Below the pieces are notes generated by a model. The model was not told the DNA's origin and ran no database searches. It was given only the letters and a program-made list of their open reading frames with translations. From Flavobacterium psychrophilum (GTDB taxonomy: Bacteria; Bacteroidota; Bacteroidia; Flavobacteriales; Flavobacteriaceae), in NCBI GenBank assembly GCA_945874225.1, contig CAMCFT010000017.1, positions 1 through 64,000 of the forward strand: DNA of 64,000 nucleotides, given 5' to 3'. How positions within the stretch are numbered: the first letter of the stretch is position 1; each line of letters opens with the position of its first letter. Both the position numbers and the translations under genes were made by a program. Below, one piece after another: positions 9,478 to 19,302 of this stretch.

Positions 9478-11028
9478 ATGGCAGGAGGAAAATTAAGCCC
9501 TAGACAGAAGATGATAAACCTAATGTACTTGGTTTTTATCGCGATGTTAGCATTAAATATGTCCAAAGAAGTATTGGCTGGTTTCGGAATTTTAAATCTT
9601 AAAATTATCGAATCAAATACAATTACTGATGATAGAAATGAAAATTCATTTGGACAACTATCTCAAAAAGCTCAAGAGCAACCAGGACAATATGGCGAAA
9701 AAAAGCTCATAGTCGAAAAAATTAGAAAAATTTCTAAAGAATATTGTGATTATTTAGAAGGTATTAAAACAATCATCACTAGAAAAACCGAAAAAGATGC
9801 TCAAGGAAATTTTAATTACGAGCAAATGGATAAAGGTGATTTAGTAGACAGATTGTTTTTTAAAGGAGAAAAAACAACTAAGGAAGGTAATGAGTTTCTG
9901 GAAAAAATTAGAAATTATCCTTTTCAAATCAAAGAAATTGCAGGCAGTAAACTTCCTGAAGTTGAAGTTAATAAAATTGAAAAAAGATTTGCAACTAATC
10001 CTGTTAAAAAGAAAGATGAGGTTATTCCGGAACCTTGGATAAATTATAACTATAAAGGGTATCCTTTAATTGCAACGGTTACTAAATTAACGCAATTGCA
10101 AGCCGATGTAAAAGCAACCGAAAGTGATGTTATGGCTTCAATGTTTCAATCAGATTTGATTGCTGCAGCTTCACTTACAGCGTATCAGCCAATAGTGGTT
10201 CTTGAGAAATCAGTTTTCTTTCAAGGAGAAGCGGTAAAAGGGAAGATAATCTTAGGAAAATTTGATCCAAAATTAATAGCTAAATCTGTAGTTGTTAATG
10301 GTTCAAGTGTGCCTGCTCAAGCTGGTCAGGCTAATTTTTCTTTTGGTTCAGGTAATATAGGAGAACATCCTATAACCGGATCTTTCAATTTTGACGAAAA
10401 CGGTAAGGTAATTAGTTTGCCAATAAATGATAAATATGTTGTTGTTGCACGACCAAAATCAGCTACAATATCTGCCGATAAAATGAACGTAGTATATCGT
10501 GGGGTTGTAAATCCAATGACTATTTCATTTGCAGGAATATCTGCTGATAAAGTTACAGCCACAGCACCAGGATTGTCTCCAGCTGGAGCTCCGGGAGCTT
10601 TTAGTATGAGACCAGGAGCAGGAACAGAAGTTGTGATTAATGTTGCGGGAAGGCTACCGGATAATTCGATAGTTTCTGATAGAAAAACATTTAGAATAAA
10701 AGGAATTCCAGGTCCATCAGGAACGATTAGAGGAGAAATGGGTGTTGTAAAAGGACCAAAATCAAGTTTAGAAATTTCTACTATTGGAGCGAAATTAGTT
10801 GATTTTGATTTTGAAGTTGGCTTGGATGTTGTTGGATTCAATTTAAAGGTGACAGGATTTCCTACTGTTACAGTTGTGGGTAATAAATTAAATGCGACAG
10901 CTAAAGCAGCTCTGTCTAAAGCAGGGAGAGGTGATCAGGTTACTATTTCTGAAATTAGGACAAAACTTATTGGAGCGGGTAGTTACATATTGCCAAGAAC
11001 TGCACCGGTAATTTATGAAATACAATAA
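9478..11028 (+). CDS. gldM: Gliding motility / T9SS motor protein GldM
   Basis: 516 residues. It starts with the family-typical AGGKLSPRQKMINLMYLVF, a single transmembrane helix at about 12-30, then a long periplasmic part of four domains. The later part is rich in Gly/Pro and beta-strand sequence (PGLSPAGAPGAFSMRPGAG). GldM dimers span the periplasm from the GldL ring to the GldK/GldN ring and transmit the motor force. It is the third gene of the operon, followed 47 bp later by gldN. Confidence 0.97.
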   Translation: MAGGKLSPRQKMINLMYLVFIAMLALNMSKEVLAGFGILNLKIIESNTITDDRNENSFGQLSQKAQEQPGQYGEKKLIVEKIRKISKEYCDYLEGIKTIITRKTEKDAQGNFNYEQMDKGDLVDRLFFKGEKTTKEGNEFLEKIRNYPFQIKEIAGSKLPEVEVNKIEKRFATNPVKKKDEVIPEPWINYNYKGYPLIATVTKLTQLQADVKATESDVMASMFQSDLIAAASLTAYQPIVVLEKSVFFQGEAVKGKIILGKFDPKLIAKSVVVNGSSVPAQAGQANFSFGSGNIGEHPITGSFNFDENGKVISLPINDKYVVVARPKSATISADKMNVVYRGVVNPMTISFAGISADKVTATAPGLSPAGAPGAFSMRPGAGTEVVINVAGRLPDNSIVSDRKTFRIKGIPGPSGTIRGEMGVVKGPKSSLEISTIGAKLVDFDFEVGLDVVGFNLKVTGFPTVTVVGNKLNATAKAALSKAGRGDQVTISEIRTKLIGAGSYILPRTAPVIYEIQ

Positions 11029-11075
11029 ATAAGGAAGTTTGACTCAAAGCTACTTCAAAAACTTATAATAAAATT

Positions 11076-12041
11076 ATGATGAATACGAGAAATTTTTTAA
11101 TAGTTGTTATTTCCATTCTTGGGGGTGTGGCTTCTTATGCACAACCTAATTTGCTTAATGCAAAGATTCCTGAAGAAATAGGACTTAAATCTGCCGCACA
11201 ACTCATTTCAGACAATGACAAGCCTTTAGAATATGGTTATGTTGATGATAGAGATATTTTGATGGGAAAAACAGTTTGGGAGATTATTGATTTAAGCGAA
11301 AGAATTAATTTTCCTTTATATTTTCCAGTAGATACTGCAAACATTGGTTCTGACAGGCGTTCTCTATACGATGTTTTGACTAAAGCGATTCGAAATGGAG
11401 AAATTACCGAAGTTTATTCAGACAGTTATTTCAATACTAAAAAAACATTTAAAGATATTAAAGCTTCATTGATGCATATTAGTTTATCCAATGAAGGAAG
11501 AGAACAATTAAATGTTTTGGGCCTTAATGATACATTTAAAGATCTTAATCCAGATCAAATTAGTAATGAGGAAGCAGAAAAATTGGTTAGTAATGGAATA
11601 TCAAATGAATATATTTTAAAATCAGACCTTACGGCTCAGGATGTTACTCAATATAAAATTAAAGGATACTGGTATTTTGACAAACGTCAAAGTGAATTGA
11701 AATACAGATTACTTGGTATTTGTCCCGTAACTCCTGATGTTTATACTATGAACAGTGAAGAAAAAGATTATATTGAATTGTTCTGGGTATTTTTCCCATC
11801 ATCAAGAGACGTATTACACGAATCAAAAGCTTTTAATGATAAAAACTCAGCAATGCCAGTTTCGTTTGATCAAATTTTAAATTCGAGACATTTTAATGCT
11901 GTTATTTATCAGGAAGAAAACGTATATGGAGATAGAGCAATTGTGGGTTATATGAAAGATAATGCTCAAAATCAATTATTAGAATCGGAACGAGTAAAAG
12001 AAAAAATTCGTGATTTCGAAGAAGATATGTGGAATTATTAA
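11076..12041 (+). CDS. gldN: Gliding motility / T9SS protein GldN
   Basis: 321 residues with a signal peptide ending SYAQ (about 1-23). The periplasmic GldN/PorN domain shows DDRDILMGKTVWEIIDLSER near the start and GYWYFDKRQSELKYRLLGI in the middle. It partners GldK in the ring complex. It is the last gene of the operon; a strong hairpin terminator lies 20 bp after the stop. Confidence 0.96.
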   Translation: MMNTRNFLIVVISILGGVASYAQPNLLNAKIPEEIGLKSAAQLISDNDKPLEYGYVDDRDILMGKTVWEIIDLSERINFPLYFPVDTANIGSDRRSLYDVLTKAIRNGEITEVYSDSYFNTKKTFKDIKASLMHISLSNEGREQLNVLGLNDTFKDLNPDQISNEEAEKLVSNGISNEYILKSDLTAQDVTQYKIKGYWYFDKRQSELKYRLLGICPVTPDVYTMNSEEKDYIELFWVFFPSSRDVLHESKAFNDKNSAMPVSFDQILNSRHFNAVIYQEENVYGDRAIVGYMKDNAQNQLLESERVKEKIRDFEEDMWNY

Positions 12042-12061
12042 ATTTCATTTTAAATTTTCAT

Positions 12062-12098
12062 AAAGAACTCTTGCTAATAGCGAGAGTTCTTTGTTTTT
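12062..12098 (+). terminator. Rho-independent terminator of gldKLMN
   Basis: Perfect 10-bp stem AAAGAACTCT / AGAGTTCTTT (12062-12071 and 12083-12092) followed by GTTTTT. Confidence 0.85.
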
Positions 12099-12141
12099 AA
12101 GCATTAGCTAGTTTTTTGCACTTCTAATTTTATACTTCAAA

Positions 12142-13185
12142 ATGATAGATTATTTAATAATAGGTTCAGGATTAGCAGGCATTTCATTTTCCGAAATTGC
12201 CTTGCAAAACAATAAATCTATTTTGGTGATAGACAATAATTCTCAGAATTCTTCTAAGATTGCCGGAGGTTTGTACAATCCAGTAATTTTAAAACGATTT
12301 AGTGAAGTTGGACAAGCAAAGGAACATTTGATGATTATGAATGATTTTTTTTCAATTTTAGAAAAAAAAATCGATTGTCAAGTGAATTTTAAATTGCCCA
12401 TTTTAAGAAAATTTTTTTCAATCGAAGAACAAAATAATTGGTTCGCTGCTTCAGATAAATTAAATCTGACTCCTTTTTTGTCGACAAAAATAATTACTAC
12501 AAAGTATTCCTCTATTGATTCTCCTTTTGGATATGGAGAAGTCTTGCAAACAGGCTACGCAGACACTGCATTATTATTGAATAAATACAAAGAATACCTT
12601 ATAAAAAATCAATTATTCCTTAAGGAATCTTTCGATTATTCTCTTTTGCAGGAAGAAAATGAGAGCATTCAATACAAAGATATTAAGGCAAGACATATCA
12701 TTTTTGCTGAGGGATTTGGAATGCATTCTAATCCTTATTTTAAAGATCTACCATTAGACGGAACTAAAGGGGAACTTTTTATCATAAAAGCGCCACAGCT
12801 CCAGTTAGATGTGATTATAAATACAAGTGTTTTTATTTTGCCTCTTGGCAATGATTTATATAAAGTTGGTGCTACCTATAATTGGAGTGACAAAACCGAT
12901 ATGCCTTCAGAAGAAGGAAAAGCTGAATTAATAGAAAAAATAAAAGAAATAATTAATTGTGATTTTGAAATTGTGGAACATTTAGCAGGTGTTCGGCCAA
13001 CAGTTAAAGACAGAAGGCCATTAGTGGGAACCTATTCAAATCACAATTCGATACATATTCTCAACGGTTTGGGAACACGTGGAGTTATGCTTGGACCGGC
13101 AATGGCCAAAGCATTATTTGAAAACATTGAATACCAAAAACCACTAGATAGAGCAATTGATATAAAAAGATTTACCAAAAAATAA
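12142..13185 (+). CDS. FAD-dependent oxidoreductase (DAO family)
   Basis: 347 residues. The N-terminal Rossmann FAD-binding motif is YLIIGSGLAGISFSE (4-18), followed by an acidic end of beta-2 (LVIDNN). A C-terminal GVRPTVKDRRPLVGTYSNH motif and GLGTRGVMLGPAMAKAL match the glycine oxidase / D-amino-acid dehydrogenase family. The substrate is not identifiable. No signal peptide is seen; it is cytoplasmic. The gene stands alone behind the gld operon terminator, and the next gene converges on it with a 4-bp gap. Confidence 0.85.
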   Translation: MIDYLIIGSGLAGISFSEIALQNNKSILVIDNNSQNSSKIAGGLYNPVILKRFSEVGQAKEHLMIMNDFFSILEKKIDCQVNFKLPILRKFFSIEEQNNWFAASDKLNLTPFLSTKIITTKYSSIDSPFGYGEVLQTGYADTALLLNKYKEYLIKNQLFLKESFDYSLLQEENESIQYKDIKARHIIFAEGFGMHSNPYFKDLPLDGTKGELFIIKAPQLQLDVIINTSVFILPLGNDLYKVGATYNWSDKTDMPSEEGKAELIEKIKEIINCDFEIVEHLAGVRPTVKDRRPLVGTYSNHNSIHILNGLGTRGVMLGPAMAKALFENIEYQKPLDRAIDIKRFTKK

Positions 13186-13189
13186 TAAA

Positions 13190-13570
13190 TTATTTTTTTA
13201 AGTCAGGTTTGTAAGACACAAACATATTGATATAGATGTTCCTGGACCATCGTAAAACAAATGGGAATAATATAACATTTGATACAATAATGGCAATAAA
13301 AGCAGTTTTTATACTGGAATTTAAAATAAGATAGGACACTATAAATGCGGCAACACCCGTAGCAACATTCAATCCGTAGCTTACATACATAGCTCCGTAA
13401 AAGAAGGAAGGTTCAATTTGATATTTCAAACCACAATGGCTGCATTTTTCGTTCATTTTGAGTATTTTGGAAAAATGTAGTGGATTTTTGTCCAAATACA
13501 TACTCTCATTCTGACATCTAGGACAAGTTCCTGTTAAAATACTATTTAGTTTGGATCCTTTTTTTAACAT
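13190..13570 (-). CDS. DUF983 family membrane protein
   Basis: Small protein with a zinc-ribbon-like head (CPRC near residue 16 and CSHCG about 30 residues later) followed by two transmembrane helices (SYGLNVATGVAAFIVSYLIL; AFIAIIVSNVILFPFVL). This is the layout of DUF983; the function is unknown. The frame is open to ATG 13612 (140 residues). The ATG at 13570 is preferred (126 residues, MLKKGSKL start), because the extra 42 bp hold a near -7 box (TACCTTCG on the minus strand) and a perfect 14-bp palindrome, GTACAATATTGTAC, at 13592-13605. The choice is an inference. Confidence 0.8.
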   Translation of the reverse strand: MLKKGSKLNSILTGTCPRCQNESMYLDKNPLHFSKILKMNEKCSHCGLKYQIEPSFFYGAMYVSYGLNVATGVAAFIVSYLILNSSIKTAFIAIIVSNVILFPFVLRWSRNIYINMFVSYKPDLKK

Positions 13571-13634
13571 TTGCAAAAATTTTCTGCGAAGGTACAATAT
13601 TGTACTTTTCATAATGTAACATTAGTAACATAAT

Positions 13635-15548
13635 ATGCTTAATATACACAATTTGTCCGTTTCTTTTGGAGGAACTTATTTATTTGAAGAAGTAACCTTT
13701 CGATTGGGTGCTGGAGACCGAGTAGGTCTTGTTGGCAAAAACGGTGCTGGAAAATCAACAATGCTTAAAATCTTGGCTAAAGATTTTGCACCTGATTCTG
13801 GAGTTATTTCTCAGGAAAAAGAGGTTCGAATGGGATTTTTGCGTCAGGATATCGATTTTGAGCAAGGAAGAACAGTTCTAGAAGAAGCTTATGAAGCTTT
13901 TACAGACATTAAAATTGTAGAAAAAAAACTTGCAGAAATTAATCATCTTTTAGTAACTCGAACGGATTACGAAAGCGACGAATATGGTCAAATCATTGAA
14001 GATTTGTCTGATTACACCCATCGCTTCGAATTGTTGGGAGGATATAATTATATTGGCGATACGGAGAAAATTCTTCTTGGGTTAGGCTTCAAAAGAGAAG
14101 TTTTTAATGACCAAACCGAAACTTTTTCGGGTGGATGGAGAATGCGTATCGAATTAGCCAAATTATTATTGCAAGCCAATGACGTATTGCTTTTGGATGA
14201 GCCAACGAATCACTTGGACATTGAAAGTATCATTTGGTTAGAAAGTTTCTTGCGTAATTATGCCGGTGTTGTGGTGATAGTGTCGCATGATAAAATGTTT
14301 TTGGACAATGTAACCAATAGAACCATAGAAATTTCTCTTGGGAAAGCGTATGATTTCAATAAACCGTATTCTGAATATTTGGAATTAAGAGGCGAAATCA
14401 GAGAAAAACAATTGGCTACACAAAAGAACCAAGCTAAAAAAATTGAGGAAACCGAAAAATTAATTGAGAAATTCCGTGCTAAAGCTTCCAAAGCTTCAAT
14501 GGCGCAATCCCTTATTAAAAAATTAGACAAAGTAGAACGTATCGAAGTGGATGAAGATGATAATTCTGTGATGAATATCTCTTTTCCGGTTTCAAAAGTT
14601 CCAGGAAGAGTAGTAATAGAAGCCGAAGATGTAACTAAAAAATATGGTGACAAAACTATTTTGAAGGATATTTCTCTTTTAGTCGAACGCGGAAGCAAGA
14701 TTGCCTTTGTTGGGCAAAATGGACAAGGAAAATCGACTTTTATGAAAGCCATTGTCAACGAATTCGAATATCAAGGAAACATTAAACTAGGTCATAATGT
14801 TCAAGTGGGTTATTTTGCCCAAAATCAAGCGGAATATCTAGATGGCGAAATCACTTTGCTCCAAACTATGGAAGACGCTGCCAGTGATACAAATCGTTCT
14901 AAAGTTCGCGATATGCTGGGTTCATTCCTTTTCCGTGGCGACGAAGTGGAGAAAAAGGTAAAAGTCCTTTCTGGTGGTGAAAGAAATCGTTTAGCGCTTT
15001 GTAAATTGCTTTTGCAACCCATAAATGTGTTGGTAATGGATGAGCCAACAAATCACTTGGATATTAAGTCTAAGAATGTGTTGAAAGCTGCTTTGCAGAA
15101 ATATGAAGGAACACTGCTTTTGGTTTCTCACGACAGGGATTTTCTTCAGGGAATGTCTAACATTGTTTATGAATTTAGAGACCAAAAGATAAAAGAATAT
15201 TTGGGAGATATAAACTACTTTTTGGAACAGCGCAACCTTGAAAACATGCGTGAAGTTGAGAAAAAAGATGCTGCAAAAGCTGTGGTTTCAAAAGAAAGTA
15301 ATAAAGTTTCCTACGAAGATCAGAAAAGAGGAAAAGCTTTGCAGAATCGTTTGAGTAAGGTCGAAGGTCAAATTAAGCAATTGGAAAAAGATCTTCAACA
15401 CGACGATAAAATGCTGGCTTCTAATTATAATAAGAATATTGAAGATGCTAAATTTTTCATGGCTTACAACAAGAAGAAAGAGGATTTAGACAAACTTCTT
15501 TTAGATTGGGAAATCATCCAAGAAGAAATTGACAATGTTGTTCTATAA
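13635..15548 (+). CDS. ABC-F family ATPase (ribosome-associated type)
   Basis: 637 residues with two ABC domains and no membrane segments. The first has Walker A GKNGAGKST (about 34-42), signature FSGGWRMR and Walker B LLLDEPTNHLDI. The second has GQNGQGKST, LSGGERNR and LVMDEPTNHLDI. The domains are joined by the long charged linker typical of ABC-F proteins, with a C-terminal coiled coil (QKRGKALQNRLSKVEGQIKQ region). ABC-F proteins act on the ribosome as translation factors; which subfamily this is cannot be said. The 3' end overlaps the convergent App1-like gene by 6 bp. Confidence 0.92.
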   Translation: MLNIHNLSVSFGGTYLFEEVTFRLGAGDRVGLVGKNGAGKSTMLKILAKDFAPDSGVISQEKEVRMGFLRQDIDFEQGRTVLEEAYEAFTDIKIVEKKLAEINHLLVTRTDYESDEYGQIIEDLSDYTHRFELLGGYNYIGDTEKILLGLGFKREVFNDQTETFSGGWRMRIELAKLLLQANDVLLLDEPTNHLDIESIIWLESFLRNYAGVVVIVSHDKMFLDNVTNRTIEISLGKAYDFNKPYSEYLELRGEIREKQLATQKNQAKKIEETEKLIEKFRAKASKASMAQSLIKKLDKVERIEVDEDDNSVMNISFPVSKVPGRVVIEAEDVTKKYGDKTILKDISLLVERGSKIAFVGQNGQGKSTFMKAIVNEFEYQGNIKLGHNVQVGYFAQNQAEYLDGEITLLQTMEDAASDTNRSKVRDMLGSFLFRGDEVEKKVKVLSGGERNRLALCKLLLQPINVLVMDEPTNHLDIKSKNVLKAALQKYEGTLLLVSHDRDFLQGMSNIVYEFRDQKIKEYLGDINYFLEQRNLENMREVEKKDAAKAVVSKESNKVSYEDQKRGKALQNRLSKVEGQIKQLEKDLQHDDKMLASNYNKNIEDAKFFMAYNKKKEDLDKLLLDWEIIQEEIDNVVL

Positions 15549-16511
15549 AATAAGTCCAATCTTTTTAGAATGTAAAATGGCTTCGCTGCTATGCGTGAAA
15601 TAACAAGTTGAAACGCCTAAACTTTCAAGATTTTTCAAGGCAATTGAAACCTTTTCTTTTTCTTGTGAACCCGTTTTACGAATGTAAACGGCTTTTACAG
15701 TGACAGGGAAAATTTTGCAAATAGCTTCATACAAAAACGGATCATGTTGAGAATCATCTCCTAATAAAACATATTTTAAATTGGGATAAAATTCTAAAAT
15801 ATGTTTTATTTTTTCGAATTTATGGTTGTGACTACCTCTTCCTGTCCAAAGAAAATCAGTAAGACTTGACTTAATATCTTTTAGCAATAAGACTGCTTTT
15901 GGTAATTTGTGGATTTCAGTAAATTTTATGATAAAACGATACAAATTCCATTCGCTGCTTGAAACATAAAAAAAAGCATTTACTTCATCTTCTAAACTTC
16001 TTCCGGCCTGACTCAATGCTTGATAATGAGGAACAACATCTTTAAAAACTTTCCGAGCGTTAACATTTAGAAAGAGTAAATGGAATAATTTCTTCAAAGG
16101 ATTCTCAGTGTATGAAACCAAAAAAGTATCGTCAATATCCGAAATAATTCCTAAATTTTCTTTTTTGGGGCGAATAAAACTTTCTTTGGCCACAATTTTT
16201 TTCTCATCGTGAAGGATGCTCACCTCATAATCAATCCATCCATATCCAACATTTTGATCTAACGGAATACAAAATTTAAAATAGCCGTCATTCAGTGTTT
16301 TGGTATGAACTGTTGAGTTGTTATGTTTCAAATAGACATCTGCATTTGCGTGCGTTTTTAGCCTGAACAAACGAATAACTGAAGAGGCATGTTTGAATTT
16401 TTTTTTCTCAAAAGCATAATCTTTAGTCTTTGTGGGTTTAAAAACGTGACCCATCACAATTAATTCTTCTTCATTTGCATATCCTCGATATAATTTTAAA
16501 ATAGGCTTCAT
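15543..16511 (-). CDS. App1-like phosphatidate phosphatase family protein (DUF2183)
   Basis: 322 residues. The catalytic core begins with GIISDIDDTFLVSYTEN, a HAD-like DxDxT motif, followed by VSSSEWNLYRFI, LLKDIKSS and LLGDDSQHDPFLYEA, all hallmarks of the App1 catalytic domain. The N-terminal ~120 residues look like a beta-rich accessory domain. Yeast App1 dephosphorylates phosphatidate; the bacterial substrate is unknown. It diverges from the lipid kinase gene, so both neighbours may act on glycerolipids (inference). Confidence 0.85.
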   Translation of the reverse strand: MKPILKLYRGYANEEELIVMGHVFKPTKTKDYAFEKKKFKHASSVIRLFRLKTHANADVYLKHNNSTVHTKTLNDGYFKFCIPLDQNVGYGWIDYEVSILHDEKKIVAKESFIRPKKENLGIISDIDDTFLVSYTENPLKKLFHLLFLNVNARKVFKDVVPHYQALSQAGRSLEDEVNAFFYVSSSEWNLYRFIIKFTEIHKLPKAVLLLKDIKSSLTDFLWTGRGSHNHKFEKIKHILEFYPNLKYVLLGDDSQHDPFLYEAICKIFPVTVKAVYIRKTGSQEKEKVSIALKNLESLGVSTCYFTHSSEAILHSKKIGLIL

Positions 16512-16517
16512 TTATCG

Positions 16518-16525
16518 TAAATTTG
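16518..16525 (+). promoter_or_regulatory. -7 box before the lipid kinase gene
   Basis: TAAATTTG matches the TAnnTTTG consensus, 18 bp before the TTG at 16543. No -33 TTG is seen at the usual spacing. Confidence 0.45.
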
Positions 16526-16542
16526 TAGATTGTTAAAATTAA

Positions 16543-17442
16543 TTGTTTTTAACCAATAAAAGAATTAAAACTTTGAAAAAGAATGTGTTATTGGTTGTTA
16601 ATCCAGTTTCTGGAGCAGTTGACAAATCAGAGTTTATTGATGCAGCCACACTTTTTGCTGTTAGAGAAAATCTTAATCTCATTCTTTATAAAACTACTGG
16701 TGGAGATGATATTTCTATGATAAGACAGCTTTATGACAGTCATAATCCGGAACGAATCATTATTGCTGGAGGAGACGGAACCGTAAAAATAGTTGCAGAA
16801 GCTACAGAAGCTAAAGACGTAATTCTTGGGATTTTACCTGCCGGTTCAGCTAATGGTTTAGCTGTTGATTTAGATTTGATGCGTACTTTAGATGAAAATC
16901 TGGACATAGCTTTTCATAATCATTACATAGAATTAGACACAATTATAATAAATGAACAAAGATGTTTTCACCTCAGCGATTTAGGTTTGAATGCGGAATT
17001 GGTTAAAAATTATGAAAAAAGTAATATTCGCGGCAAATGGGGTTATTTTTTGCAGGCAATTAATACTCTAATGGATTTTGGAGAGCCATTCAATGCCATT
17101 ATAACAGCAAATAATCAAATTATCGAATGCGAAGCAAGAATGATTGTTATTGCCAATTCAAAGAAATATGGGACAGGAATTGTTATCAATCCTGACGGCA
17201 TTATGAATGACGGTAAGTTCGAATTGGTGATTTTGAAAAATCTGGATTTGATAATTTTTGGGGAAATTATCTTGGGTAATATGCCGCTTAATCACGAAGA
17301 TATTGAAATTATTTCTACTGATAAAGCAACAATCAAAACTAATTTTCCGGTAAGTTTCCAGATTGATGGAGAATATTGTGGAAATGAATCGGAACTTAAA
17401 ATCAATATTTCGCCCAATAAGATTAAAGTGGCAATCCCATAA
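16543..17442 (+). CDS. Diacylglycerol kinase-like lipid kinase (YegS/DgkB family)
   Basis: 299 residues. The DAGK catalytic motifs are in order: VVNPVSGAVDK, IIAGGDGTVKIVAEA (nucleotide-binding GGDGT) and LGILPAGSANGLAVDL. The C-terminal beta domain ends FQIDGEYCGNESELKI. It phosphorylates a diacylglycerol-type lipid at the inner membrane. There is no ATG near the start; the codon is TTG at 16543 or, giving the family-like start KKNVLLVVNPVSG, TTG at 16573. Confidence 0.87.
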   Translation: MFLTNKRIKTLKKNVLLVVNPVSGAVDKSEFIDAATLFAVRENLNLILYKTTGGDDISMIRQLYDSHNPERIIIAGGDGTVKIVAEATEAKDVILGILPAGSANGLAVDLDLMRTLDENLDIAFHNHYIELDTIIINEQRCFHLSDLGLNAELVKNYEKSNIRGKWGYFLQAINTLMDFGEPFNAIITANNQIIECEARMIVIANSKKYGTGIVINPDGIMNDGKFELVILKNLDLIIFGEIILGNMPLNHEDIEIISTDKATIKTNFPVSFQIDGEYCGNESELKINISPNKIKVAIP

Positions 17443-17452
17443 TTTTTAATGA

Positions 17453-18601
17453 TTATTTAAAAGGATTTCGCTCGTTCCATTCTACTTTTGGCTCCAGATA
17501 ACAAAACACTTTTTCAAAGGCAAGATCAGCAATTGGATTACTGTGTTGAGCAAAACCATACATTTCCTGAGGTTTTGCACCAATAGAACTCTTAATTTCT
17601 AAAGCTGTTCTGGCAAAAATTATTTCCTCGAAACCCTTGTTGATTGAATAGGCAACCATATCATAAAGCATATTCAAATACAACATTTTTTCCCGCTGAA
17701 TACTATCATCATATCCCAAAAAATAAGTATCCATTACCACTCCGTTTTTGACGATAGTATTGAAACCAATTAATTTTTCATCAAGAAAATATCCGTAAAA
17801 AAGGAATTTGTCTTTGAGTAATTCTTTAAAGATTCTAAAATGGTTTTTAGTTAAGAAAAAGGTATTAAAATGAGCGTTTTTGGCTACATGAAAATACAAA
17901 TCATAGATGGTTTCCTCGTGTTTTATAATATCTTCAAGTTCCATTTTTCTTTTTTCAACTCCTTCGGCTTTTTTTCTGGCGCGTTTGTATTGGTCACGGT
18001 ATTTTTTTGATAGCGCATCAATGTAGTCTTGTTCAGATTTCCATTGATTTGGAATATTAAAAAGCATATTGGGTTGGGTCGAAAATTGAAAATAATCTTG
18101 GAATCCAGCCTCAAGGAAACCAGTTGTTTCTTCTATTGGAAAGTCTTTAAAAGTAGTCACATCTACTTTCGTCCCTTTCTTTTTAAAAATAGTTTTTAAT
18201 TTTTCAGATCCATTTTTTAAGGCCTTCAATACTTGAATTTCATCTGTTTTATCAGAAAAAGCAAAGGCATTTTGTCCTGTTAGCATATTGTTCCCAATAA
18301 TAAGAATGTGGGAACAAAAGTTTTTCAAAAATGTATTTCGAATTACATTTTTCACACATTTATCGCGTTCTCCAAAAGATTCCAACTTGTTTAAATCTAA
18401 AAATTGAGAAAGGGCAATTCCCACCAATTCACCTTCTTTAAACAATCCGATAAAATGACAAATCATATTTATTGGAGCAGATTTCTCTAAAATTTCCAAA
18501 TATTCCTTACTTAGAAAAATGTTTTCCACAGCAAAGTCATTCCAGTTCTCTGGAAGTTCTGAAACAGAAGAATATATTTCTATGGATAAAGGTGTTTTCA
18601 A
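17453..18601 (-). CDS. GNAT/FemAB-like acyltransferase
   Basis: About 382 residues. The C-terminal half (from YIDALSKKYRDQYKRARKKA) resembles the COG3146 / FemAB-like GNAT group, with GFNTIVKNGVVMDTYFLGYD and KGFEEIIFARTALEIKSSIGA. The function is probably transfer of an acyl or aminoacyl group; the acceptor is unknown. The frame is open to a GTG at 18619, but that base belongs to a -7 box (TACATTTG, 18626-18619), so the TTG at 18601 (reading KTPLSIEIY) is the likelier start. It is close to the convergent lipid kinase gene (10-bp gap). Confidence 0.8.
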   Translation of the reverse strand: MKTPLSIEIYSSVSELPENWNDFAVENIFLSKEYLEILEKSAPINMICHFIGLFKEGELVGIALSQFLDLNKLESFGERDKCVKNVIRNTFLKNFCSHILIIGNNMLTGQNAFAFSDKTDEIQVLKALKNGSEKLKTIFKKKGTKVDVTTFKDFPIEETTGFLEAGFQDYFQFSTQPNMLFNIPNQWKSEQDYIDALSKKYRDQYKRARKKAEGVEKRKMELEDIIKHEETIYDLYFHVAKNAHFNTFFLTKNHFRIFKELLKDKFLFYGYFLDEKLIGFNTIVKNGVVMDTYFLGYDDSIQREKMLYLNMLYDMVAYSINKGFEEIIFARTALEIKSSIGAKPQEMYGFAQHSNPIADLAFEKVFCYLEPKVEWNERNPFK

Positions 18602-18618
18602 ATAAAAAAAATCGCCCA

Positions 18619-18626
18619 CAAATGTA
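18619..18626 (-). promoter_or_regulatory. -7 box before the acyltransferase gene
   Basis: TACATTTG on the minus strand matches TAnnTTTG. It ends on the first base of the GTG that would otherwise be taken as start, implying a very short leader to the TTG at 18601. Confidence 0.45.
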
Positions 18627-18656
18627 GAGCGATTGTATTGTAATTAAATGTTAAAA

Positions 18657-19148
18657 TTATTTCCAGCCACAAATAATTGAGCCCATAATTGTCATGGTAA
18701 CTATCCAATATCCGGCTTGAATAGCCATATGTTTCCAAGTTTTTTGTTCAAATAATCCATTTATGGCAATAACTGGTGTAGCTAGAAATATTCCCGATAT
18801 AAATCCATGAAGAGCGCCGTGTTTATAAGTGCGGAAAACATCACCATAATCTGCCATAAATGCTAAATAGGAAGGTTTCGCATTCTCAACTAACGCAGCA
18901 CCTCCAACCATACTTATGGCACCTATTTGATGGATTACTAAAACAGGCATTATAATGAAAGCCAATATAAGTGAATATATAAACGTAAGACCAAAGATTT
19001 TCAACATATTCCCTTTTTCAATTTGTTCTTGGGTCATGCCAGTTTCTTTCATCCAAATAGTTCCAAAAACTCTCGGATTATACCATATAAATCCTACCAC
19101 AAATGAGGATAATGCTGCCAATAAAGCTGCTAATAAGCTAAATTCCAT
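18657..19148 (-). CDS. DUF1761 family membrane protein
   Basis: 163 residues with four hydrophobic helices (about 3-24, 49-72, 108-128, 139-160). The N-terminus carries the DUF1761 signature VVGFIWYNPRVFGTIWMKE and the C-terminal half HGALHGFISGIFLATPV. It is an inner-membrane protein of unknown function. It lies 38 bp upstream of the acyltransferase gene, which appears to have its own promoter. Confidence 0.88.
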   Translation of the reverse strand: MEFSLLAALLAALSSFVVGFIWYNPRVFGTIWMKETGMTQEQIEKGNMLKIFGLTFIYSLILAFIIMPVLVIHQIGAISMVGGAALVENAKPSYLAFMADYGDVFRTYKHGALHGFISGIFLATPVIAINGLFEQKTWKHMAIQAGYWIVTMTIMGSIICGWK

Positions 19149-19302
19149 ACTATTGTATTTAAAGTTGATATATCAAATATATTAATTTTTTCCTTTGAGT
19201 TATAATATATTTTATGATTTGAATTTTTTATACACAGTTTTTTTATAATATTGTAAGAAAAATCAATTTTATATTTTTAATTTATGTATTTCGTCGATTT
19301 TA

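Noticed and set aside
10326..10841. 171-codon minus-strand frame inside gldM
   Set aside because: Shadow of gldM; no motif, and gldM is certain.
14258..14758. 166-codon minus-strand frame inside the ABC-F gene
   Set aside because: Shadow frame over conserved ABC motifs.
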